Origin: Multifurca ochricompacta
Lineage: Eukaryota; Basidiomycota; Agaricomycetes; Russulales; Russulaceae
Assembly (NCBI GenBank): GCA_022496185.1
Contig: WTXG01000007.1
Span: 620,001 to 684,000 of the forward strand
Length of the DNA: 64,000 bases
Direction: 5' to 3'
The notes under the pieces: generated by a model
The model's input: the letters and a program-made list of their open reading frames with translations, nothing else
What the model was told of the DNA's origin: nothing
Database searches by the model: none
Part shown: positions 11,649-24,740 of the stretch, one piece after another
Layout: every line of letters starts with the position of its first letter
How positions within the stretch are numbered: the first letter of the stretch is position 1
Position numbers and translations under genes: made by a program

Positions 11649-14218
11649 ATGTCCAACTCTGAGCAGGACGCGTCCATCCTAGGCAAACGCGCTCACAATG
11701 ACTCCGGAAATGATATCCCAGAAGATGCTGACATGAAACCACCGTCAGCTACGCAACACGATGTGGAAAGCGACGATGATGTTGGTCCTATGCCCATGCC
11801 AGAGGGGGCCGCAGCCAGCGCGAGTACGAAAAAGAAACGAAAGTGTGCGTTCGGCATTAGTATTCAACACAACACCCATTGTACAGTTCTAATCAAGGCT
11901 TTGCTTCCTTTGCGTAGTTCTCCGCCACGAACGGCTCTTTTTGGATCATCTGCCAAGCGCAGATAGATACCACAAAAGTTTCATGCACCGTGATGTGATC
12001 AATTTTGTCGTCGTTACACGGTACGTCTGGCCCCGCCAAACTCTGCGCAACGCAAGTGCAAGCTCACGACAATAATGATAACGAATGTAAATGTTACACA
12101 GCACGGACTTTGTTATCACGACATCCGTCGATGGTCACTTGAAGCTGTGGAAGAAGCAGGAAACGGGCATTGAGTTTGTCAAGCATTACCGCGCGCACAT
12201 GACGCCAATAGTTGGTGTCTCTGCCAGTGCGGATGGAGAGCTATTCGCGAGCGTTGCTGAGGATGGTAGCGCAAAGGTTTTTGATGTGGTCAATTTCGGT
12301 GCATTGAAAGATTTATCGTGGTCGCGCCTGTCTGAATGTCCTGACCCTCATTCACCAAAGACATGATGAATATGATCAAACTCGGATTCGCGCCAAAAGC
12401 TTGCTGCTGGGTGCATCGGAGAGGTCAAGCGCAGGGCATCCTCGCAATGTATGTCCTTCCAACCATGCTGTGGTGTCAAGCTTATGACCCGCCAGTGCAG
12501 AACAGAATTCTGGGGCTATTCGACTGTACGATGGCCGTGGGGACGGTAACCCGTTAGAGATAGTGGACAAGCTTCATCGGTTCCCGGTCCACCTAATGAC
12601 CGTGCGTACTCTCTTTCTACCGAAGTCCTGCAGTTGTTCTCTGATACTTTCAAACAGTACAGCGACAAATTTGACTGTGTCATCTCCGCGGACGAAGGGG
12701 GCTTTATCGAGTATTGGAAGCCAAACGAAAAATTCGAACTGCCAACCAATGTGCCAGGATTGTGGTCATTCAAGAGCCAGACAGATTTGTACGAATTCAA
12801 AAAGGTATGCCCTCATACCTGTCTATCGTCTATCCTCTCAATGGCTTTGATAGTCAAAATCAACGCCCACATGTATCACACTCTCTCCTGACTCATTATC
12901 ATTCGTCACATTCTCCCTCCCTGACAGGCAGATCCGTATTTTCTCGTTTTTAACAGGCAAAATGACAAGAAGATACGACGAGTCACTCTCAGCCATTCAA
13001 GAGATGCAGCAGGCCGGTACGGCCGTCTACAAAGTCGAGGATATGGAGTTTGGTCGTCGGCTTGCCGTGGAAAAGGAGCTTGAGCTGCCTGGCCCAGACG
13101 GGAAGGTCCCCGGGATATGGATAAACGCAGTGTGGGACGAAAGTGGAGCCTTTGTGCTATACCCGACGTTATTAGGAATCAAAGGTATGCCACTCCGACT
13201 CGTGTGGTGTCCAAGGACTACGTTGCTGACTCTCGCTCTAGTCGTGAACACGGTGACAAATCGAGTTGTGCGCCTCCTGGGCAAGGACGAAACTGTTCGC
13301 TGGATAAACCTGAGTCTGTACCAGGGTGCACCTTCGAAAAAGGGTTTCACTACCGTGGCGATGGCCGCATCTGCCAACCCCATCTTGGCGGATAAGGCAG
13401 TGCGTGACCCAACACTGTTCTGCACTGGCCTCAAGCGACAGCGCTTTTATATGTTTACGCGCAGCGAGCCCGAGTACGTCCTTTCTTGTATTTGACTGGA
13501 ACAGCCTTGTGGCTTTTTATCCCTTTCTGAACCTGGCGCCTGCGTAACAGGGACAGTAGCTCGAAATCTGGTGACCGTGATATCTTTAACGAACGCCCGA
13601 CTCGCGAGGAGCAATCGATTGCTGCTGCTGCGCCTGCCGCTGCCTCGCGCACCGCTGCGCTCGCGTCCTCCGCAACGATTCACACTACCCTTGGAGACAT
13701 GCACATGCGTTTGTTCCCACAACAAGCTCCAAAGGCGGTAGAAAATTTCATCGGACATGCACGCAGCGGATACTATGACGGCGTGCTCTTCCATCGCGTC
13801 ATACCCAAATTTATGATCCAGACGGGCGACCCGCTCGGCGATGGCACTGGCGGAACGAGTATCTGGGATCGCGAATTTGAGGACGAGTTTTCGGACGATT
13901 TGAAACACGATCGGTGTGCCCTTTCCCCCATTACCACTGAGGTCTGTTCTTCTCTTTGGAGTTGGTCACTCACGGGGTTTCCTATTGTTCTTTTCTTCTA
14001 GACCGTACACTGTGAGCATGGCAAACGCCGGCCCGAACACGAATGGATCGCAATTTTTCATTACTACAAACGCGACGCCGTGGCTCGACAAGAAGCACAC
14101 GATATTTGGACGTGTTCTGTCTGGGCTGGAAACCGTGCATGTGATAGAAAATGTGAAGACGAACAAGGCGGACAAACCATACGAAGATATCAAAATTATT
14201 AACATTGATATCGAATAA
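11649..14218 (+). CDS. WD40-repeat peptidyl-prolyl isomerase (PPWD1-type cyclophilin)
   Basis: PPWD1-type proteins are nuclear, spliceosome-associated cyclophilins with N-terminal WD40 repeats. The N-terminus is acidic with a KKKRK nuclear signal. It is followed by [17 protein letters not shown], then WD40 sequence ([34 protein letters not shown]). The C-terminal isomerase domain begins at about 13680 ([20 protein letters not shown]) and includes [15 protein letters not shown] and [10 protein letters not shown], with the catalytic Arg in FHRVI and the substrate-binding region intact. It ends KIINIDIE. Start is ATG 11649. Intron 1 has donor GTGCGT at 11845 and keeps KKRK joined to FLRHERL. About eight introns are present. 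The family assignment is secure because both domains are seen in order. Confidence 0.9.
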
Positions 14219-14482
14219 GCATAGGCTCAATGTTCGCGCACCACCGGTCATTGGCTTTTTTGTTCCTCCCTCATCATGTCCCACACCACAATCACGTGCC
14301 ATGTTAGTTTCCAGTTTCCGATGGACACCGGTTTCCGCCATGTCCCAAGTGACACCAATAAATTCGTTATCTCATGATGTTATATACCCATGCACATGAG
14401 TATGAATTGAAAAACAAATGCTATTTTTAATCCTCGTCCTCGTCGTTAATATCACCGTCATCATATACGTCCTCTGGTTCAG
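14219..14482. other. Convergent 3' region between PPWD1-type gene and family member A
   Basis: No gene of its own. The last 55 bases on the minus strand encode an acidic tail (EDVYDDGDINDEDED, stop at 14427) that looks like the lost end of the neighbouring minus-strand gene, one base out of frame with it. Confidence 0.4.
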
Positions 14483-15961
14483 TCAACCATCCTCATCGAG
14501 GTCGTCCCATGGCACATCAGTTTCCTCCCATCTTAAATATCTTACCCTGAGCACACGTGAAAACAAACGAGGGAAGGAGCACTCACGAATCCCTCCCTGT
14601 GCCGGACTCATCCCTTCTCAACAAAGGTCTCTGTATTGATTTGAGGCAAAATAATGGGGTATAGACCGGATCGGATCGGTAGGCGTGCTGACGGACACCG
14701 CTGCAACCTTCGGCCGACCACCCTAAGCTTAATGCTGGGTTGATGCTAACCCCTGGGATCGCAGGAGGTATATTCGCACGCAAGCTGACAGTCACTTGTT
14801 CGCTCGCTAGTAGGGAATACGTTTGCAAATGGGACTAGAGAAGAACTTGTGAATACTCACATTTATTGGAGAGGTACATGTAGAATCCGGGACAGATGAA
14901 GATTTGATATACCACGCTCTTGCCCTTGAGAAGGGGAATCTGGAGGGAGTTGGGGAAGAATGTGTCAGGGACGCAGATCAACCGTGGTTTGTGCAACCAC
15001 AAGATCGCGCCGCGCTTTTTATTGAATTTCCATTGGCTCCTGAAGGCAACGCCTTGAAATCCAGCGATGTTTCTGAAATCAAGATGAGAATGAGGATAAA
15101 GCGTAGACTTGAGATTTACGCTGAAAGGTCGGCCCTAGCATCCAACCCTCGTACTTCGTAGGAGTGTATCTGATACTGATCAACCTCAGGCGCCTCATAC
15201 AGAGGATGCTGGTTGGCGATGGTTGCAATGTCGTTGTGTTTATATATGTTACCCTCGATCATCAACTCCCCCGTCTTCTTATTGACGGTTCCAAAGTCAC
15301 CAGCCTGTTGTGTGTGTGACAATCAAGTGCAACGATAGATATTGGGATCGTTCTAACCTGAATGGGCTTTGTTGGATCCCAATTGGCCCACTTAGAGGAT
15401 GCCTCTTTGATCAGGTCTATATATTTGCGTTGGGCATGCTCTTTTGACCAAGGGAAAAGGGGCATCCTGAGATCGCGCAATCGTGTGTAATCGAAAGGGA
15501 GGAATCGCTTATATGTGTTGCGGCTAGGTCAATAATTTGAAGCTTGATCACGTTACACCAATTCGGCTAACGTGGTGGTATCAAAAAACTGCGAGTCAGG
15601 CAAGTAAGCGGGAAAGTCACAGAAGCAGCACGCTTACCTGCGGATTCAATGACTGGAGTAATATACAGGTCGAGCTCCACACATGGAGAAACCCAGAAAG
15701 CGCGCAACGGGAATCTATTAATCACCGCTTGTTGAGTTGGGACAGATATCACAGCCCAGAAGCACGAGGTCTAAAAATGTTTCCGTGGAAAGGGGGGCGT
15801 GATGAATCAGAAATAAAGCCAGGAAGATAGTATCTGCTGAGGTGTCTCACCGCCCATGGTACGGCATGTTGCACCCTACTCAAATGCTGTGAAATGGCAT
15901 AGCTGTGTGCGGCGCCTGGGTTATCTTCGGGGATCAGAACTTCGAATAAGGGCCGCAGCAA
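14483..15961 (-). CDS. Uncharacterised conserved protein, tandem copy A, with two apparent frame breaks
   Basis: Function unknown. Recognisable segments in order: RPLFEVLIPEDNPGAAHSYA (15961-15840), FPLRAFWVSPCVELDLYITP (about 15720-15640), TYKRFLPFDYTRLRDL then KYIDLIKEASSKWANWDP (about 15520-15365), GDFGTVNKKTGELMIEGNIY (about 15300-15240), a QWKFNKKRGAILWLHKPRL segment, and an end VPWDDLDEDG. Copy B at 16401-17471 matches the C-terminal two thirds segment by segment. The frame breaks next to a T6 run at about 15583. It breaks again at 14483, where an acidic tail is cut off. The first exon (upstream of 15961) was not found. It could be a live gene with consensus errors or a young pseudogene. 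Confidence 0.5.
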
Positions 15962-16400
15962 AAGCTCAGAAGGACGTCTGGTGAATCATGTCATTTATGA
16001 ATGAAAGAGAATGTTCCGGAGTGAGACCCCGAACTTTGTGAATTGAGTTCGACTCTCGTATTTAGCCGCCGGACGGAAGCTTTCTTCGTGAAAGTCTAAA
16101 GATGGTGAATAGGATAAATCATCTGGACACATGTGCATGCATGACCATCGTCATAGATAACACGAAACACTGTGACAACAATGAAAGCCTGGTGCGATGA
16201 GGTCAGCTGTTGCATCACAAAAGGCTCAGCGATACAGGATGACATAGTCCTGGGTTCTTAACGGTCCTCGAACTGCATGCTCAATACTCAAGAAGCCAAT
16301 GTCCATTCGATAATGTCGCTATAGGTGTAGTGTACAAACGCCCGACTCGCGTATATCAGAAACTAGCCCGCAGTTCACGGTGGGACGGGCGGCTTTTGAA
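15962..16400. other. Spacer between the tandem copies A and B
   Basis: No supported gene. The 5' end of copy A may begin within the first 150 bases on the minus strand, but I could not identify a start exon. The remainder shows no protein-like reading frame. Confidence 0.4.
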
Positions 16401-17471
16401 TCATTCTTCGTCCTCGTCCTCCCCGTCGTCCTACATGCCGTAACCGACAAAGAAGCGTGAATATCCTCACAAAACCCGAATAGAGACTCTTACCCATTCA
16501 TCATGATCACTAGGTAATTCAGATCCATTGTCATCAAGGTCTCTCCAAGGTACATCTACGGAACCCCATCTAAAACAACTCAGTATTGGGAGCGCAAAAG
16601 AAGACCGCCCATACATCAGCTCGTTTGGATCTCTGCCGTCTCGCCTTGGATTGGGATTGAGCTTTTGAACCCTCCTCAATTCGTACAATGGGAGGTAGCC
16701 CTCGTTCGGGAGGCTTCCGAATTGGTACACACCAACGTTGCCTTCAGCATACCACCCAGTCTCTTGCCCAGATCCTGTGTTGGGAGCGCGCAAAGCGATC
16801 TTTACGTGCTCGCTAGCTGGACAGGACGGATTGATCAGATGCACTGACACGCTTTTGTATGAACTAAAACCCACACTTATTAGACATATACATGGCGAAT
16901 GCGGGGCACGACCAAAGGCAGGTGATGACATTTTTCCCCCGGATTTCGGGTATGGTGTTCTTTAGATTCATATTGAGAAACGAAGCGGGGATGCTGATCT
17001 TGCGGGCGCGATGAAGCACAAGGAAACCCGCGCGAGTCTCCTTGAATTTCCACTGACATCTGTAGACGATGTCGCTTAGGTCACCAAAATCCCTGGGGGG
17101 TATTAGCGAAGTGATCATTGGTACATTTCTAACACGCTTCTCACGGGGGCGCGCTCATACGTGTAGTGAAGCTTGTATCGAGTTTGTATTCGGGAACGGG
17201 CGAATGAACCACCGGGGGATAGTCCTTTGTGATGGAAGCTAAAGGTTCATCTCGATAAATATTGCCCTCGAAAACGAACTGGCCATTTTCTGGATCGATT
17301 TGACCATAGTCTCCCACCTTTAGTGGTAAGCATGCGTCAGCGTTTGGACGCTCGTAGCTAGGAGCATACCTCTATGCGTCTTAGTGGGTCCCAATTTACA
17401 TAGTTTCCAGAGATTTCGTTGATCAGATCAACATATTTACGACAAGCTCGAGTCGGAGAGAGGGGAGACAT
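16401..17471 (-). CDS. Uncharacterised conserved protein, tandem copy B, shorter at the N-terminus
   Basis: Function unknown. ATG at 17471 gives MSPLSPTRACRKYVDLINEI, then YVNWDPLRRIE. An intron leads to VGDYGQIDPENGQFVFEGNI, and another to DFGDLSDIVYRCQWKFKETR, then NTIPEIRGKNVITCLW, ASEHVKIALRAPNTGSGQET and GSVDVPWRDLDDNGSELPS. The end is acidic (DDGEDEDEE) after a last intron. All junctions traced are GT-AG with matching phase and the frame is intact. Compared with copy A it lacks the N-terminal domain (PLFEVLIPEDN and following). A weak upstream similarity, QPFCYCNLH against LPFDYTRLR, suggests the 5' part has decayed. No signal peptide, membrane segment or catalytic motif is evident. Confidence 0.6.
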
Positions 17472-18221
17472 CGTATGGAGGTTGCAATAACAAAAGGGTT
17501 GTGAACAATTGAACTGCAGTTCACACTTAAGGCTTAAGATGGCCAATGCGCTGCCTTCTCTCGGGGTCCTATCTTCTCGGGTACTAGGATTACATCTAGA
17601 CTGCTAAGTAAACATTGAGGCACGACGGAGACATTACTTGCCTTTTCAGTCATGGCTGTTCTCCTTGTCGACGGTCCACTGCGCGATGTGACCATCAAAA
17701 GAATGTGTCTGTGTAGGGCAAGTGCGATAACAATCGCAGCGCGCAGTTCGAATGTACATGGGGAGGGGGGACTGCTGCACAGCAAATAAAAGTTATTTAT
17801 TCTTCTTGTTCGGGGCTCGCTCGAGACCGTCCGTGTGTGTGACTTGGCCAGACCCACTGTCCAACTCCATAAGGTCTGTCTACTATCTATGGTTGCATTG
17901 ATAGATGCAATGATATGATAGTTACTAGTAGGAGTTGATGCCAACTTGGCCAACTGACATTGAAAGGGGTAACCGCCGTCGATGACGTTCAACGGTTGTC
18001 CTGTTGCTGGAGCTCCGGGCTCCAATGGACCCTATCTCGTTCGCCCGCTGGAGAACCAGGCCGAACGAGGCCCATCTTGACCATGTCGAGACCTTCGCTC
18101 TCCTGTTTTTGCCGTCCCGTTCCCGTTTTCTTCCTCTGTCTGTCCCAACAAGACGACCTCCAAAAGATATATAAAAGCCCTGCTTCGCTGCCTTGACTCT
18201 CCTATATCATCATAATTCGCC
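17472..18221. other. Divergent promoter region of copy B and pyruvate decarboxylase
   Basis: No supported gene in about 750 bases. The part next to pyruvate decarboxylase has a pyrimidine-rich stretch (about 18060-18160) and a TATA box. A long minus-strand open frame here (17534-18025) has no protein-like composition and was discounted. Confidence 0.5.
18168..18177 (+). promoter_or_regulatory. TATA box of pyruvate decarboxylase
   Basis: TATATAAAAG lies 45 bases upstream of the start codon and is preceded by a CT-rich block, the layout expected for a strongly expressed fungal glycolytic-type gene. Confidence 0.6.
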
Positions 18222-20543
<2,322 letters not shown>

Positions 20544-20818
20544 ATATTGTGATTCGCGATAGGGAGTATGAAAGGAAAGCGGTTAGTCAGTAGATGTAGA
20601 TGTTGTGTATCCGCTGTGTTGTATTGTTGTATTTTTGATGTCGTCCTTTTTTTGTACGGTCACGTGCGATGCTCAAATGGGGGGAACGCGACTGATGGAA
20701 ACGCGTTCGCCAACTCGCCAACGCCAGCCACCGCCAACGTGTGACCGAGCGCTCAAAATTGAAGCGTTAAGTGAGACCGAATCCCTACGACTTTGACCAG
20801 CTATTCTGTGTCTGCATT
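20544..20818. other. Intergenic region between PDC and the CK1-like kinase
   Basis: No gene. The PDC 3' untranslated sequence and the kinase promoter share 275 bases. A short GAACGCG-type GC-rich patch occurs at about 20685-20735. Confidence 0.5.
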
Positions 20819-22689
20819 ATGTCGAACATGTCGAACGTCTCCTTCCCTCCCCAAATCGGAAATTACCTCCTCGGGCAACCACTTGGCTCAGGCGTATCCG
20901 GTACGCTCCAAATGACGCGCTGGCGAACAGCTAACCCACTCTATGGTGGTCCCAGGATCGACATTCCGTGCAACGCACATTCATACCGGGCAAGCCGTCG
21001 CGCTCAAAGTCCAGCCGGTTGATATTTCGTATCCTACGAACACACATGAACGTAAAATCTATCCGTTGCTGCAAGGTGGTGTTGGTATGCCCACTCTATG
21101 GGCATCTGGTGTGTGGGGCCGCTGGGACTATCTTGCTATGGATCTATTAGGAAGCAGCCTCGACAGACTATACAGAAAAGCCGGGAAGAACGTGATGGAT
21201 CTTCGGAGCGCTTGCTCTATCGCCATTCAACTGGTATGCTCTCAGTTTTGATGCCCAATAACAGTCAGTTTCTGGGAGCTGACCTCTTAGATTGAACACG
21301 CAGATTTCGCGCCTGGAGTTTATGCACTCACGTGGCGTGTTGCACCGTGACGTTCAACTTGGCAATTGCGTTATCGGGCTTGAGCCGAGAAACGGGACGA
21401 TCTACATGATAGATTTTGGCTTTGCGAAACGCTATCTTGATCACAAGCAGAAACATATCGCAAATCGCACAGAGAGGAGCTTTATCGGCAACTATTGGTT
21501 CTCGAGCGTGAATGTCCATTGTCGGGGCAAAAGTGCGCGCATTCTTTGTTAACACGAGAATGCCCCACTCAACAGGTTCGATGCAATTTGTCGTATAGCA
21601 TGTTCAAGACGAGATGATCTTGAATCTGCTGCACTTCTGTTACTTCACGTATTGACCCCAGGCGGCCTACCGTGGACGCGGAGTGGCGTGCCTCGGGATG
21701 ATGTGGCGCATGACCGTTTAAAACGCGAGAAGCGTGGGGCCCTGCCTGAGGATCTGGCGCGTGGCCTTCCTGAAGAGTTTGAGGAATTCCTGCGGTACTG
21801 CCGCAGTCTCAACTTCACTCAGCAACCTGATTATGCGCACTGGCGGAAGCGCTTCCATGACCTGGCGAACGATCTCGGGTGCACGCACGCTGACAAGTTT
21901 ATCTGGCCGCCACCTCCGGCACCTTTGGTAAGAGGTCATCCAAGCCCGGATTAAAACAATTAACCTGGTTCCCAAATTGATGAGCAGCGGCCTGCCAGTC
22001 GCCCAACGAAGCCCCGGTCTCACCAAAGCCAATTCCCGGATGCATATGTGGCAGGATTATTGCAAGGCTTGGCACGATTAAATATCAACAAAGAAAGTTT
22101 GAACCGCCCGGTACTTGGGGACAAAAAGAACGTCCAAGATAATGGTCGTGGCATGGGTTTATTGCTTAAAAAACCAGAAGGAACTGAAATCATCGTGATC
22201 TCAGACGGAGAGCAGGGGCCAGTCCACCGGTACAACAAGGCAGCACGGATTGTCAAGTTGACGCAAGCAGCAGGGCAGGCAGCGGATAATCGCGTCCTGG
22301 CGCAAATTACGGCCAATTTTGTAAAGGTGCTGCAGGACTCTAATTCGCGGACCCTCACTAGGGAAGGCTTCGCGTTCCTCGATGCGCTACACAAACAGCT
22401 TGCAGACCCGTCGGTGTTCATCATCCCGCTTCGCACGAGCAAGACACGATCGTCACGGTCTCAAGAAGAAGAAGAAATACCCGGGGAGGATGCACCACAT
22501 GAACGCCGAAATCGACTCAACATTCTGCGAACGTCTTTGGCCAAGGCGCAAGATAATAAGACGCTCGCGAGACTGGTTGCTGATTTTGGAACACTGATCG
22601 ATAGAGCAGCTGGAAGGAAACTGACCAAGGATAGTATAGCTTTCCTTGAGAGCATGGCAGATAGATTACAAGTTGTTGTACAGGTGTGA
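20819..22689 (+). CDS. Divergent casein-kinase-1-like protein with two C-terminal 52-residue repeats
   Basis: The N-terminal domain is CK1-like: GQPLGSGVSG (glycine loop), AVALKVQ (ATP lysine), YLAMDLLGSSLDRL, HSRGVLHRDVQLGN (catalytic loop), YMIDFGFAKRYLD (DFG) and SRRDDLES. In ordinary CK1 the catalytic loop reads HRDVKPDN; here the Lys is Gln and the Pro is Leu, while Asp and Asn remain, so activity may be reduced or altered. The usual CK1 region after the activation loop is also changed (GNYWFSSVNVHCRGK). After the kinase come a Pro-rich linker and a tail. That tail holds two equal-length helical repeats, at 22246-22401 and 22513-22668, joined by an EEEE-rich linker. Splicing is standard; the intron before SRRDD ends at about 21600. 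Confidence 0.8.
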
Positions 22690-22786
22690 TGATGATGAGA
22701 TGACCGGAATGTATGCGCATCGGCACGGACATTTCCGATAGTTAAACGCTCGCCCCACTTTTTTTTTCTTTGCTCTCTCTCTTTCT

Positions 22787-22795
22787 TATTTAAAG
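22787..22795 (+). promoter_or_regulatory. TATA-like element and CT-rich tract of the desaturase
   Basis: TATTTAAAG follows a long T/CT-rich tract (22758-22790) and lies 77 bases upstream of the desaturase ATG. Confidence 0.45.
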
Positions 22796-22871
22796 GGAAG
22801 GGGTGCCAACTCATCCACCCATCCTTTTCTTTTCCATACATTGTCTCCTTTCTCTTTTCATTTCTTTCATC

Positions 22872-24624
22872 ATGAAAACCGTCACCAAAGACGGTGTCAC
22901 GAGCACCGTAGCCCAAAATGAGGTTATTATTCCTGATTTTACCATAAAAGACCTATTGTCCGCCATTCCGTCAGTAGTCCTTTCCCTCTCCCCAGGACGA
23001 GCTCTCTACTAACTGCCATTTCATTTTTCATCCTCGTTTCCAGAGCTCATTGTTATAAGCGTTCAGCGTTCCGCTCTTCGCTTTATGTGTAAGCAGCATA
23101 GCTTCTCGTCTCATGTCGTACGCATGACCGCATCTGACGCGTCACACAGTGTCTGGGACTTCTTCCTCATTGGCGTAATCTATAAAACCACAGTGTACAT
23201 CGAGTCGCTACTCACTCCGGAGCACCTCTCTCTCCCCCATCCATTCCTTTATTCCTTTGCCTGGTTTGTGCTCTGGTCCCTGTACGCGTTCGCTACTGGC
23301 CTGGTTGCTACTGGTCTCTGGGTCATTGCGCATGAGTGTGGTCATCAAGCATTCTCAGAATCTAAGTTCATCAACAACCTCGTCGGTTGGATCCTCCACT
23401 CTGGGTTAGTCCCGCCTTTCCCGCCTTTTTTTTTTTTGGTACTAATGAACATTCTTCCTGTCAGTCTCGGAGTTCCGTACCACTCTTGGCGTATATCACA
23501 CGCGAAGCATCATGCATCGACGGGACACATGACCCAGGATCAGGTTTTCGTTCCGCGCACTCGCTCGCAGCTTGGACTTCCTCCGCTTAAGCCCGATGGC
23601 GAGAACCTACTGGGTAGCAGCGTTCGCGAAGAGGTCATTAGGGAGTTGCATGAAGCTTTGGGCGACTCGCCAATAGGCGCTCTTTTTAGTGCTGGCTCTT
23701 ATCTGGTATGTATCCCAACTTTTGTTCCCGCAAAGGCGGGGAATGAACAGCCTTTTCAGCTCCTCGGGTGGCCTATGTACCTAATCCGCAATGCTGCCGG
23801 CCAGAAGCGCTACCCTCAAGGTACCAACCGTTAGTAGAGTGTTAACATCTTTATGTGACGATTTGGGCGATAACAGTTGGTTGGATTCAGACTTCAATCC
23901 TGGCTCAGTGATATTCGCACCACACCAGTTCGGCCAGATCATTCTTTCAGATTTTGGCATCCTTCTCTGGATCGGAACGCTTGTAACCTGTGCGTACCAC
24001 TATGGTTTATCGCAAGTTTTTCGCCTGTACATCGTGCCTTATCTTTGGTGAGCTGTTGCCGATCCCCTCTGGTTTTCGCTCGTGCTGAAGGCTTTAAATA
24101 GGGTGAACCACTGGCTTGTCCTCATTACTTTCTTGCAACATACTGACCCGTTACTGCCGCACTATCGATCCGAGGAATTCACGTTTCCTCGTGGTGCTCT
24201 CGCAACTCTTGACCGTAACTTGCTCGGTGATCTTGGGTCGTTTATGGGTTGGATTGGCGCGACGGCGACACATGGAATCTCGGAGACTCACGTTGCACAT
24301 CACGTCTCGAGCAAAATCCCTCATTACAATGCGTAAGTGTTGCTTTCCCTCTTCCCCCCCTCTTCCTAATAAATCACGGGCTTATGTTGAGTGCACAGTT
24401 GGGAAGCGTCTGCCGCCCTAAAGAAGCGCCTTGCCGCGTCTGGAATCCATCTTGAGGGCCGCCCAGGTGGGTGGGCTGAGGTTTACCGTGTGATCCGCGA
24501 GTGCAGATTTGTCGAGGATGAGGGTAATGTTTTATTCTACAAGAATGCTAAGGGCCTGGCTGCGTCACGACCCGTCATCGCTGGAGATTCCGCAAGTGAC
24601 TCTGGTATTGAACTTGAGAAGTGA
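22872..24624 (+). CDS. Delta-12 (oleate to linoleate) fatty acid desaturase
   Basis: This is a membrane di-iron desaturase of the endoplasmic reticulum that converts oleoyl to linoleoyl lipid. All three histidine boxes are present: HECGHQ (about 23330), HAKHH (about 23500) and HVAHH (about 24290). Hydrophobic segments lie between them as expected. The start MKTVTKDGVTSTVAQNEVII is followed by FTIKDLLSAIP. Two introns then give AHCYKRSAFRSSLYVVWDFF, the standard fungal delta-12 order. The C-terminal segment ends DSASDSGIELEK. About seven short introns are present and all traced junctions are GT-AG. Delta-12 rather than delta-15 specificity is inferred from overall similarity, not from a diagnostic residue. 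Confidence 0.88.
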
Positions 24625-24659
24625 TGGTTCGGGTGTGGGCTCTAGTTACCGTGGAATTA

Positions 24660-24682
24660 GATTAGATTAGATTAAATAAATA
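24660..24682. repeat. (ATTAG)n tract in the desaturase 3' region
   Basis: Three to four ATTAG units followed by AAATAAATAA, about 35 bases after the desaturase stop codon. The AAATAAA could serve in polyadenylation. Confidence 0.6.
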
Positions 24683-24740
24683 ATCTTCTCTCTGGTGTTT
24701 GCCCCCCTTTGAACTTATCTTATGTTACTAAAAAGAAAGA

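Noticed and set aside
16015..16080. tRNA-like stretch containing GTTCGACTCTC
   Set aside because: The T-loop-like word is present but no acceptor stem, D arm or anticodon arm can be folded by eye.
17534..18025. 163-codon minus-strand ORF upstream of copy B
   Set aside because: Composition is not protein-like, it has no match to copy A's N-terminal domain, and it overlaps the divergent promoter.
22461..22916. Long minus-strand ORF across the end of the kinase gene
   Set aside because: It is the opposite-strand shadow of the CK1-like tail plus a polypurine promoter tract.
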